Below, piece by piece: positions 11,765 to 22,600 of a stretch of 64,000 bases of DNA. Source of the DNA: Owenia fusiformis (Eukaryota; Annelida; Polychaeta; Sabellida; Oweniidae); contig CAIIXF020000012.1 in NCBI GenBank assembly GCA_903813345.2, positions 25,990,184 to 26,054,183 on the forward strand, read 5' to 3'. The notes beneath the pieces were generated by a model. That model ran no database searches, was not told the origin of the DNA, and saw nothing but the letters and a program-made list of their open reading frames with translations. The stretch's first letter is position 1. Each line of letters begins with the position of its first letter. Made by a program: the position numbers and the translations under genes.

Positions 11765-13603
11765 CTATTTGTTCTTATAATATATTAATATGACTCCTGC
11801 TTTGTGATCTAAATCAGTCTCATTCATCATATCATATGGTGCAGTTGATGTGGACTTGGAAGAAATATTGTTAACAGTTAACTGTTTGTCATTACTTTGA
11901 GAATTACTGTTCACTGCAATATCCATATCACTAAAGCCATCATTAACATGTTCTTGATTGTTTTCAACAGGAGCATCGAACTTAACAGTCTGGTTCGTTT
12001 TCCTTCTCCATATTATGGTAGAGACTATTATAATGACAAACACAACAGACGCTGATATTCCACATGCCAAACCAATCTCAAATGAAAGGCTCAATGGTTT
12101 ATTTGTTTTGGTAGTTGACCTTGTTGCTTGTGTAGATTCTTGTGTTGATTTTTGTGTTGTTTGTATAGCTTTTGGTGTTGTTTGTACAGGTTCTTGTGCT
12201 GTTTGTATTGATTCATGTTTTGCTTTTTTATACGCTCGTGTTGTTTGTTTATATTCTCTTGTTGTTTGTAAAGATTCTTGTGTTGTTTGTATATATTCCT
12301 GAGTTTTTTGTATTAATTCGTTTGTTGTTTGTACAGATTCATCTGTTGTTTGTGTTGTTTGCTCAATTCTTTTTGTTGCAACACAAAAGTTCTTAATTGC
12401 CTCGATGTTATAAAAGTTTTGGGCTGGAATGGTTGTAATGTTATTTCCACCCAAGTATAATGTTGTCAATTTAGGCAAATATTCACATATATCTCTTGGT
12501 ACTTCCTTGAGTTCATTGTTTTTTAGATTAAGATATCTAAGATTATAAAGGTTCACCAAGGATCTAGATCTAATCTCTGTTATTTTATTGTTATCAAGGT
12601 GGAGCTCTTTCAGGGAGGTCAAATTATGGAATGTGCCATCTCTCAAAATTCTAAGTTTATTGTTATACAAATATAGATATTGTAATGAATTCAAACTAGC
12701 AAATACATCACCCTCAATATTTGCTATTTTATTGTTATAAAGATATAGCCATATCAGGGAGGTAAGATTATTAAAAACGCCATTTCTTAAAATTTTAAGT
12801 TCATTGCCATCTAAATATAGATATTGCAATGAATTCAAACTAGAAAATACATCACCCTCAATCTCAGCTATTTCATTGTTATACAGATTGAGCCGTATCA
12901 ATGAGGTAAGATTATAAAATATGCCATTTCTCAAAATTGAAAGTTTATTGCCGTCTAAATGTAGATATCGCAAAGAATTCAAAAATTCACCAGTCGCAAT
13001 CTCTGTTATTTCATTGTTATGAAGAAAAAGATGACTCAGAGAGACCAGATTATAGAATATACCATCTCTTAAATTTGAAAGTTTATTGTAATTCAAATAT
13101 AGATATTTCAATGAATTCAAACTAGAAAACACATCACTCTCAAGCCCTGTTATTTCATTTTGATTAAGATAGAGCACCATCAGGGACGTCAGATTATTGA
13201 ATAAGCCACCTCTCAAAATTGTAAGTTTATTTTTATATAAAGATAGATATTGCAATGAATTTAAACCAGAAAATACACCACCCTCAATTTCTATTATTTC
13301 ATTTTGATGAAGATATAGCTTTATCAAGGAGGTCAGATTATTGAATATGCCATTTTTCAAAATTGTAAGTTTATTGTTATGTAAAGATAGATGTTGCAAA
13401 GAATCCAAACCAGAAAATGCACCAGGTTCAATTTCCGTTATTTGATTTCTATCAAGTCGTAGATCTGTCAAAGATGTGTGATTCACGAACATGTTTTCTG
13501 TAAGTATTGTCAACTGCGTGTTACTCTCGTCCAACCTTGTAGCCTCAGTTAATTGTGGCATCGTTTGGCACAGGAAACATATCATCAACGTCACCAGTAG
13601 CAT
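11765..13603 (-). CDS. Single-pass leucine-rich-repeat receptor-like protein, 612 aa
   Basis: One open exon. A signal peptide (about 1-20) is followed by fifteen LRRs at about 45-402. All are 24 residues except the seventh (22) and follow LxxLxLxxNxIxxIxxxxFxxL. There is no LRRCT cysteine cluster, only one Cys near 407. A Thr/Gln-rich stalk at about 414-500 is built from seven-residue QTTxxxx units. A membrane helix at about 509-532 ends in WRRK, followed by a cytoplasmic tail of about 80 residues. The LRRs alternate between two types (N-x-I-x-EIEGDVFSSLNS and N-K-L-x-ILRNGIFNNLTS), giving a 48-residue super-repeat. The tail ends in an abrupt sequence (VILIYYKNK) unlike the longer Tyr-rich tail of the paralogue, so it may be truncated or lack a last exon. 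tttcag lies just upstream of the ATG, so a 5'UTR intron is likely. Extracellular recognition or adhesion is inferred; no ligand can be named. Confidence 0.85.
   Translation of the reverse strand: MLLVTLMICFLCQTMPQLTEATRLDESNTQLTILTENMFVNHTSLTDLRLDRNQITEIEPGAFSGLDSLQHLSLHNNKLTILKNGIFNNLTSLIKLYLHQNEIIEIEGGVFSGLNSLQYLSLYKNKLTILRGGLFNNLTSLMVLYLNQNEITGLESDVFSSLNSLKYLYLNYNKLSNLRDGIFYNLVSLSHLFLHNNEITEIATGEFLNSLRYLHLDGNKLSILRNGIFYNLTSLIRLNLYNNEIAEIEGDVFSSLNSLQYLYLDGNELKILRNGVFNNLTSLIWLYLYNNKIANIEGDVFASLNSLQYLYLYNNKLRILRDGTFHNLTSLKELHLDNNKITEIRSRSLVNLYNLRYLNLKNNELKEVPRDICEYLPKLTTLYLGGNNITTIPAQNFYNIEAIKNFCVATKRIEQTTQTTDESVQTTNELIQKTQEYIQTTQESLQTTREYKQTTRAYKKAKHESIQTAQEPVQTTPKAIQTTQKSTQESTQATRSTTKTNKPLSLSFEIGLACGISASVVFVIIIVSTIIWRRKTNQTVKFDAPVENNQEHVNDGFSDMDIAVNSNSQSNDKQLTVNNISSKSTSTAPYDMMNETDLDHKAGVILIYYKNK
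12120..12360 (-). repeat. 21-nt coding minisatellite in LRR stalk
   Basis: Imperfect tandem 21-bp units (plus strand ttgttgtttgta..gattc) encode QTTxxxx heptads. About ten units form the Thr-rich stalk before the membrane helix. Copy number could vary between alleles. Confidence 0.7.
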
Positions 13604-14620
13604 TGTCTGAAATGGAGATTCTTAAGTTGAACATTTAAAATTAAGGTAATGTAAAATTAATATTTATTCATTTATTTATTATTTATTTGACAGTCACTTT
13701 TATAACACTGGCACTCAAAGGTGCGTCAATATTACATATAAGTAGTATGCAAACAATACATTTTTTACTAAAATCCATAGAAGAATATGAGACATAAGCT
13801 TTAAGTAAAATCATTAAAATAGGTTGAAATCACGTTGATTTATGTTTCACATACATCTTTTTCAGAAATTTTTTTGTACAAACATCAAAATTCCAGCCAT
13901 TGTCATGCCCCCGAATGCTAAACATATCATCCCCAAGAATCCACTAATTTAATTTAATTTGAGGGGGGAAATTTAGGTACTATAAGCATCTATATCAATT
14001 ATAGCTAGGAGTATTTTCAAAGGATCGTCCCCATGTAAAGCTGTAAAGAGATAGGAAACAAAACCAATATCGAGTCGTAAGCCTAATGAAGGGACAGGTT
14101 GCAAGATGTCGACACATCACGTTTTGGTGCGCTTGAAATATAAAAATATAGCCATGCGACCTAAAAACAGATCCAAATTATACATGAAAGAGAACATTAG
14201 TACACAACTCCACTCACTGTTGTGATTTTGATGGTGTTGTAAAATTCGGAATATATTTTTATAGAATAAATCCTTTGCCTTAATACTGTTTATTCTATTT
14301 TATCTTATTTTAATGTAAATTGAAAGTTATTTTAACAATGAGTGAATTCTTATTTTAATATTTTTTAGCCGCTCATGACACCCCTGGTGTCAATTTTAGC
14401 CTCTAACTTCACATTAAGAAAACAACGGATGGTTTCATATTGTTTGGAAATGATTTATCCTTAAAATTACATATAATATATGACATTATTTAACATATAC
14501 CATATGCTATTCATCTTTAAACTGGGGTATTGTTTTTTGTCCCACCCAGTATTAGTGCTCATAACTTGGATACTTGCTACTAGAAGCCTTACAACCGTTC
14601 CTGAAAGTTATCGAGATGTT
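13604..14620. other. Upstream flank of LRR gene, no gene seen
   Basis: AT-rich. There is a run of tttatttattatttattt near 13665-13690. No TATA box or coding exon could be assigned with confidence. Confidence 0.5.
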
Positions 14621-14624
14621 CGAA

Positions 14625-14965
14625 CATGATTGTATTCACGCCTTCTATAAACTGTAAACAAAGTCAATATTTCACCTGGGGTATATTCGCGAAGAATACC
14701 TCTAGTAATACGTGTAATGTGTGATGTCATAACGGCGGGCGGTACGTAGTAATGGCGGACCATAATGAATATTCGAAACATTTTGGTGAGTTTTCATGTT
14801 CGAATCGTAATATAGACCTCAGAGCAGGGGTAATATCGTCGAATACATCCCTTAGGGCTAGGCATGAAAGCTTCGGTCGTTCGGGGTACAGAAAACGTCT
14901 GTGCCTAGCCCTGCGGGGGTGTATTCGACAATATTACCCTGCTCTTCGGTCTATACTTCTTAATT
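14625..14965. mobile_element. Hairpin-ended repeat element, intact copy
   Basis: It carries an internal palindrome: agagcaggggtaatatcgtc (about 14821) pairs with a gaca..atattaccctgctct segment (about 14927-14945), with agggctaggc and gcctagccct between. The reverse-complement copy at about 54213-54497 shares the palindrome, the cattttggtgagttttc segment and the agtcaatatttcacc end, so this is a dispersed element. Its far end, cgccttctataaactgt, reappears at 56617-56645. Confidence 0.7.
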
Positions 14966-15099
14966 GCAAACGTACATTTATTCACATGAAATAAAATAGT
15001 ATTTTGTATATGTGAAAACTGAAGGTAACGTTTTTAACCAATAAATCTTCCATAATACTTATTGAATCATTTTCCTTTTAGACGTACAATATTCTAATA

Positions 15100-15790
15100 A
15101 GGCGTCCTCGATTATAAGCATGATTTTAAGAAGTTTACATTGATTGCTCAATTCAAACCTCAAGTTGTTCATTGTGTATGTGCGTGATACCGCAAAATTT
15201 CAATTGCAAAATGCTTTCGAATCTCAAAACCATGCTTATAATGTAGGACACCTTGATTATAAGCATGATTTTAAGAAGTTTTCATTGATTGCTTGTTCAC
15301 CGTATATATGCGTGATACTGGGAAATGTTTCGAATCTAAAAATCTTGCTTAAAATCTAGGACACCTTGCTTATAAGCATGATTTTAAAAAGTTTTCATCA
15401 TTTGATTGCTCAATTCAGACCTCCAGTTGTTCAATATGCGTGATACCGGAAATGTTTCAATTGTAAGATACTTTCAAATCTAGAAATCATGTTTATAACT
15501 TAGGACATCTTGATCATAAGCATGATTTTAAGAAGTTGCTCATCAGTTGAAACCATCAGTTGAACAGATGTTCACTGTGCATATGCGGGATACCGCAAAC
15601 TGTTTCAATTGTAAAATACTTTCGAATCTAAAAACCATGCTTATAATTGAGGACACCTTGATCATAAGCATGATTTTAAGAAGTTGCTCAATTGAAACCT
15701 ACAGTTTTTCGTACATACATTTGCATGATACCGGAAAATGTTTCAATTGCAAGATACTAACGAATCTCAAAATCATGCTTATTATTTAGC
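15100..15790. repeat. Tandem repeat, unit about 145 bp, five anchors
   Basis: The anchor ataagcatgattttaa recurs at 15114, 15259, 15372, 15516 and 15664. Between anchors, gcgtgataccggaaatgttt-like and ttcgaatctaaaa-like segments repeat. Units are diverged. Open frames here follow the repeat and are not taken as genes. Confidence 0.8.
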
Positions 15791-15844
15791 CCGGGTACCG
15801 GTAATTTAGACACCTTGACTGACCCAAATACATACCATGGATTC

Positions 15845-16440
15845 TTTAGTTGTCAATTTACGTTGCAAAATCATGGTTGACTGCACTTTGGCCGAGTGGG
15901 GATATGTATAATCTCGTATATCTTGTTCTTGTGTTGTATTATATTTTCCTTGTTGTTACTTTAATAAGTGATATCTGTTTTACATATATTCTGAAGAGGA
16001 AATGTTATCCTTGTAAAACTGTTATTTATATTCTACAATAGGTTTTGTGCTAGCGTATTGAACCAGCTGTTTTTTATACTTTAGACTTCCTATTTTGTCA
16101 GTACAATGTTTGATTCTTCAATTCTTTATTTGAATTAGTTATCATTTAAATATTGTCTTTACTATGCGCTGTACACTGATAAAACTCAACCAGAAGACAT
16201 TTGCCACTTTAAGCCTTCACAGCCATTAGTTTTTTTTAAAATCTAGTTTACATATTTTGGTTGAACTTATTTCGCAATAAAAGAATTCGAATGCAATTGT
16301 CCTCAATCTATTCATTACCAACACCATTTATTCCACTTACAAAGAAGTTTTATGTTTTATTTCTAAAGAATGTTTTAATTCAGTTTGCCATGTCTTTGAA
16401 TAGTGGGCCGGATGCTAAGTTATAAGAATATTTGCAAGAA
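15845..16440. repeat. Right copy of duplicated upstream segment
   Basis: Collinear with 7510-7985 and in the same position relative to the LRR gene, indicating an old tandem duplication of LRR gene plus upstream DNA. Confidence 0.6.
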
Positions 16441-18570
16441 TCAAATAAAAGATTGAGTAAATCTTAAATTTGTTTTACAAGTATGAAACAACCTCAATGT
16501 AAGCACATGGCCGTGTGGTACGGAATGGTACAAATTACTCTTAGTGGCTTAGTTTTTATTTTCTTGCAAAACTTCCAAATGGAATTTGACTGGATAATTG
16601 TTTAGAACACAAGTTCTAGTGTCTTGTCAACAATGGTGGTGGTACCTAAAGTGGTGAAAATATTTTATGTATATTTTGAAAGTAGCGCCACCTATGTTAT
16701 TGAGTGATATACGGCTGTTATGAAAAACTATTTTTCAAAAATATAATTTTGTTGTCTAAAATTATTTCACCTATTGTTTTCTGTGATATTCCATATCATC
16801 ATCCTGAAGTAATGTAAAAAGTCCGATAATACAATTTGTTAAAAATCATTAAAACCTCCTTGAAACTGTCAAGATCCATACGCTGTATGCCACATAATTC
16901 AAGGCGAAAAAAATAAATAATACGAAATTGTGTGAAAAATCATTGCATGGACAATACACTTCTCTCCATAATTTGGGTAAATATGGTTTGATGAATTGAT
17001 GTTAAATTGCCAAACTGGCTTTAATTGACGATCAAAAAGGAATTTTCGGTTGTCGAAATTGCGTAGGGTAGTGCACTTTATGCACTACCTGATGTGTCAT
17101 GCTGTTCATATTGACTATTGACTGACGTATCAATATTAGGTTTTTAAAAGTGGCGGGCCATTCGTTTTAAGTGGAACTAAATTTTTCTCAGAACTTATTT
17201 TTCCAATCTTGTTCACTTTTCCAAAATGTTAATTAAAGAAAAATGCAGTATTTTATTCAACATTTTCGGAAAAATATGATCCTTAACACCCTTTTGAAGT
17301 TAATTCAGAAGTATATCAGAAAATAATACATAATGAGCAAAAGTGGTTTAACGTTCGATTCCTTGTGGCAAACAATGGTCCTTTTTTCATATAGCTTTGA
17401 AATCTTGTTAAAGTCGCGTTTTTAATGAGATTTTAGGAGATCTGCATTTTTAACCATTAAAGACTAACATTTTCTTCTATTTGATGCCATATTTGAATTC
17501 TGTGTGTAATTTTCTATCAAAACAACTTTGATTTGCACTGTTATTTATCTTTTTTCAAATTCTAATGATTTTTTAGTTGTCTAAAAAAGGTCGAGCGGAG
17601 GGATTTCCCAAAGATGACCTTTCATATTGGCACGTTCGAAAAACAAATTTTATAAACAGGCCTCATTTGCCATTGAACTGAATCTTATAAAATGTTCGCT
17701 GTAGTTTTATGAGTATTCTCTACAAGTTTGGATTGAGTAACTTTAATAGTATTACCGTAGGTTTAAAATGATGATATTGAACTGATGTTAACGCCATTTC
17801 CACGATTTCAAAGAGAGAGCACGTGCTCATGTTTGTTCACGTGATCGCATACTGCAATTTGATTGGAGATAATTCGCGATCGGGAGATGACGTAAAGGGG
17901 AATCCCCGAATACGATAGAAATATGAAAGAATTATGGGAGCAACTCACTTCTTCTGGGTATGAGGTTGAAGTTATTTGTAAATTCAAAATCATTGCTTAA
18001 ACAAATCAATTAAGGATTTTCATAAATTTATCAATAAGAATTGTCAACTATATAATTGACACCAGGAAATGACGACTAATTGGAGAAAAACCCATGACTG
18101 AGCCTTGTATAGCGAGAAATAATAGTTGTATGTAAATTGTACTAAACTGACAAATGGAATGGTCCAGTTTAATATAATGTTCTTTTCTGCAGCACCGAAA
18201 CGACGGACCGCTACGCGATTTAAAAAATCGGACGGACGTAGCAATAACTATTTGTAAGGCTCCAACATTTGCTGGGAACCTGATTAGTCAAAGTCTTGTA
18301 ACCCAAGTCAACTAAGTCGGCAACTAAGTCGAAACAATGGCAGATATAATTTAGAATGGATAAAATTGCAATAAACTATAAATGACATTCTGATTTAAGC
18401 TATCCCCGAAACAACAATTTCAACTTGGATTACCAAGATGTGACGTTTTAATGAAGTATTTTGATTAAAAACAATTAAACTGGTAAACGAGTTTGCGAAA
18501 ATTAAGGAGAGGGGCAATATATTCAACATCTTCGGACATACGTGGCCCTAAAACTCTAAAATACAGCAAT
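16441..18570. other. Intergenic, AT-rich, nothing recognised
   Basis: No supported gene. A small perfect hairpin, ggtagtgca-cttta-tgcactacc, lies at about 17068-17089. Other open frames lack any coding support. Confidence 0.5.
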
Positions 18571-18574
18571 CAGC

Positions 18575-18955
18575 CGCAAGGAGGATTGGCTCCCAGGATC
18601 GAGCATCGCTGTTTTCCAACAATGAAAACGTCGAAGTGTCGTTATTTTCTGAAATTTTTACCGACTATATAAATTCAAAATAAACAGTTCAGAAGATACA
18701 TACCAATATCTCGATCATTTCTTGTGAGTTTTGGTGAGTTTTGGAATTTTTCGTTAAGAAATAAGTCCAAATTTCACTATTCAAATGTAAAAGTCAACAA
18801 AATGTGGGCTGTTGGAATTCGAATTTTGTGGCACGACATCCCCATATATGGGACAGAATATCGATGTTGCACTCTGGAAGCCAATCCTCCTTGAATCAGC
18901 CAGGCGCCGGCCGATGAATCGGGGCAAATGTGACCTCGGTCTTACTATGAGAGAA
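18575..18955. repeat. Inverted-repeat element plus GC-rich MITE end
   Basis: gcaaggaggattggctccc (about 18578) and its reverse complement at about 18875-18893 bracket about 300 bp. Directly after, ggcgccggccgatgaatcgg then gcaaatgtgacctcgg (about 18902-18947) matches one end of the GGTCACATTTGCTCC family. Confidence 0.5.
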
Positions 18956-19658
18956 ACATAATTTGTGTCCTATTTATGGTGGCAAAAATACTCATGGTCG
19001 AAGAAATGACTTTCTAAAGCCATTCTCCATCCATATCTGGTTTTCTAAAAATTGTATTGAATAAACAATATTCTGTTGATTTATTTTTTTATTATTCCGG
19101 ATATACACGAACACTTTGATTTTTTCGTTGTCTCGGTGAATAACATAGCAAAATATATAGCATAAATAGTTTTGCGGTGTCAATTATGGTTACACATTGT
19201 AAAACTTCACGATAAATCAAGAAGCAAAGCTCAAGTGGTCTATGTGCTAGATCGCTTGTCCACTTACTAGTATCAGATTCAGGCGATGCGATATAAAATG
19301 TTCGTAAATATAGACCAGGCCAAAAGGCCGATGGCGTTCTACAGATGGCGTTCTAACTTCTAAAGACAAATAAATTCCATTTTAAATTGACCCCTCCTTC
19401 TCCAAATTGTAAACCCTGTAAACTGAAATTTCAATAATGTTTTTTTAAATCAAAATTTACATCCTGAGCCCTAAAGCATCCTGAGCCCTGAAGCATGCAT
19501 TGCTTGCATCCTTGCAAAGGAATCTGCTTGCATCCTTTCTTGGCTTGCACCCTTCCTTTGCTGATCGTGATCATTTTACGTATAACTATGAATCATCCTG
19601 AGCGTTTTTCGATCTATCAACGTTGTCCCTATAGTCAAGTCACTATACAGCGTAGTCT
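18956..19658. other. 3' flank of minus-strand GH1 gene
   Basis: No gene seen. TTTATT (AATAAA on the minus strand) occurs near 19080, a possible but distant poly(A) signal. Short microrepeats (atcctgagccctgaagcat) lie at about 19461-19500. Confidence 0.4.
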
Positions 19659-22600
19659 TTATCGTGTCATTCGAAAGAGTTGTAAAGTAAAGAATAAAAT
19701 TGTAAGTCCGATGCCAAAAAGAGATACAGTTGTAGACGCAACCCCGGATACTGGAGTTGTGCTCACAGGTTCATCGATGAAGCCATTGTCAGCAATAATT
19801 TTTGAATAGGCCTTTGCAGAGTCTTTCGCAGTTCGCGTTTTGTTGGGCGAGTCATAATCAACCCAATGCAGACCAAATCGCTCTCTATAGCCGGACGCCC
19901 ATTCAAAATTGTCCATAAGACTCCACGCAGTGTATCCCACGACATTCACTCCATCAAGCTTAATGGCTGAAAGTAGAGACATATTTGGAGGGTAAATACC
20001 AAGTGAAAACAATGATGGGTAAAATAGGTAAAATGTCTTTAAAAAACGTTTTTGGCCCACCTAGTATATCAGCAAAATGGGCACCTTCGCATCGTCGTCG
20101 ACACGACAGTGAATTTTTGATAAAAGTAAAATTAAAAGTTGGAAAAATATGAAACACAGGCCTAAGTCTATCATATGCTATGTTATACGTCTGATTACTT
20201 TTCTTTTACAGACACATTTGATATGATCAGGAAAACAAAAGATAAGACTAGGAATGATCTTCCAGCTATCGTCTTTGATTAAATGATAAACATTGCCGTC
20301 TGCAAAGCATGACACCACAAAGCCCTAACTTTTATCTAATTTTTTGATTCACCAAATGTTCCAAGAATTTGACCATGGAGACCTCCAGTTTTCAATAATT
20401 TGGAGGGAAGTGTACATGTACCTTTGAGCATTTCGTCAATGTAATGTCTGTAGTAGAAAGTTCTGGCTTCGTCAGAGATTCCATTTTCTTTTGAAGAAGG
20501 TCTGTCAGACACCCCGTTTTCAGTGACGTAGATAGGAGGATTTGGATACGTAGTGTAGATCCAATTGAGCACTGAGCGCATTCCAAAGGGCGTCACCTTT
20601 AACCAATCAGAGCCCGACCTAAAAGTGAAACGTTTGGTACATGAAATCAGACGTTGTCTTAAAGTTAAGGTTAAATGTGTATGACTTGCGGCCATTTTGT
20701 ACTGGCACATGAAATCAGACTTTGTCTTATAAAGTAGCAGCCATAAAATCCAAACAGATTTGTAAATATTTCACTTTGAGAACAAAGGGACACATTTGGG
20801 AGGGGGTCAAATTGAGAATATTTCGAGATATAAATACTGTTTCTATGGTAACCATATAAGTTAGAGATTGGAAATTTTTGGCACTTACTTACCATAAGAT
20901 GCCCTACCCAATATAAAACAATGAATATCTGGCATGCATTAGTATTCTTTTTATAGGCTGGTATTAAAGTACCCCCATGGTTTTTTGGGGGTAGGGGTAT
21001 AAATTGGTCCGAGGGCCGTCTGCCACCCCTATAGAAAGTCCAACTACCCAGAAAGTGTCTAGTATCATCATACAGATGGTTTGAAATAGGTTGGAATGTG
21101 TAACCTTTCATGTAAGGAAGGAGTTACAATTATCAGAGTGGGGCGTAGTCTATTAGTTTAAAAATGTGTACGACATGCGGCCATTTTGAACTGGCACATG
21201 AAATCAGACGTTGTCTTAAAGTTAAGGTTATAAATGTGTAGGTCTTTCGGCCATGTACCTTGAAAAAATGTATAGAAGATTTTTTAAATAAAATGTAATT
21301 TATGAAGTTCACTGAATTTACTCGTTTTTTTATACATTTTATAAATGTTCCCAACGCTTTTATACATTAGTGCACCCTTTGTGCAAAACTGAAAGATACA
21401 GACAATGTGGGAAAGGAGGAGTTCATATTTGAACAGTAACATGTGACTCAATGGGGATATCATCAAAATGGCTAAAAGAACACACTGACTTTTAATGAAA
21501 GGAGCAGCTAAGACGATTTCCATATCATGACTATTTTCTAAAATCCAATAGCCATGACTTTATTTCTAAATAATAATCAGGTGCAAAAAAATAAAGGTCA
21601 AGTTCATTTTTTATTCAATCTAATCATATCAATATATTTCTTCATCTTATATCTTCAATAATTACATTTTTATTCAAACAGATATCTTTTATTTATTTTT
21701 CGGGTAATGAAATAAGGATAGTATTTTCCTTAGGAAACTGGTAAACTGGTATGCTTTTTGAATATATTCAATGCAAGTGTAAAATATATTACATCGCCAG
21801 GTGTTGCATTCACATAATGGGAGTTCATTATTGTATATTGATTAAAATTAATTAAATCAACAATTTTTACATTTTAATTAGACATTTTTTAGTATGAAAC
21901 CGTCTAGGTAATGAGAAAATGTAACATGTCCAGCCGTGGCCCTTTGGCTTAGCGGTTAAAGCGCCTGTCTAGTAAACAGGAGATCCTGGGTTCGAATCCC
22001 AGAAGGGCCTTTTTGTCGGCCTTCAATTGTTTTTAAGCAATTAGGTGCTTGGCTTTGAATTCCTGAAAGACCTTCCTTTTGATTATTGCATTTTTTGACA
22101 GAAGTCAGTCATAGGCTGAAGAAGAAGGGTGTGATATATGACATAAACAATGGACGCGTATCACAATCACCATTCATGTGCTCATCCATGATACATATTT
22201 ATTTGTTCATTTATTTACTTATTTATTTATTATGAAGTATTAATTGTGTGTGTTGTTATATATACTGTTTTCTGTTGTATTGATATATTGTAAAATTAGT
22301 GTTTACTTTGTTTACACTTAACCCTTTATGGGTATGCATGTGTAATAAAGTTCATAAATCTAAATCTAGGCATAGCCAGGGGGCGGGTCCCCTGTAACTA
22401 ATAAAAATAGAACCATGAGAAAGAAAAACAAACGAGCTTGAAAATACTTTGTAGCTTGTAGCTCAATTTTGAAGGGAGTTGTATACTTTTTTGTAGAATA
22501 CAAAATAAATCTTATTTTGGCTTGTTTATGCCACAATCGCACCCCCGACAGAAAACCGAATTTTTTGCGATCGCACCCCCCCCCCCCAACTGAAAGCTGG

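Noticed and set aside
12937-13125. Plus-strand frame opposite the LRR array
   Set aside because: Antisense shadow created by the periodic LRR codons.
15100-15790. Regularly spaced repeats considered as a CRISPR array
   Set aside because: Units are long (about 145 bp), diverged and without repeat/spacer alternation, in eukaryotic DNA. It is a satellite-like tandem repeat.
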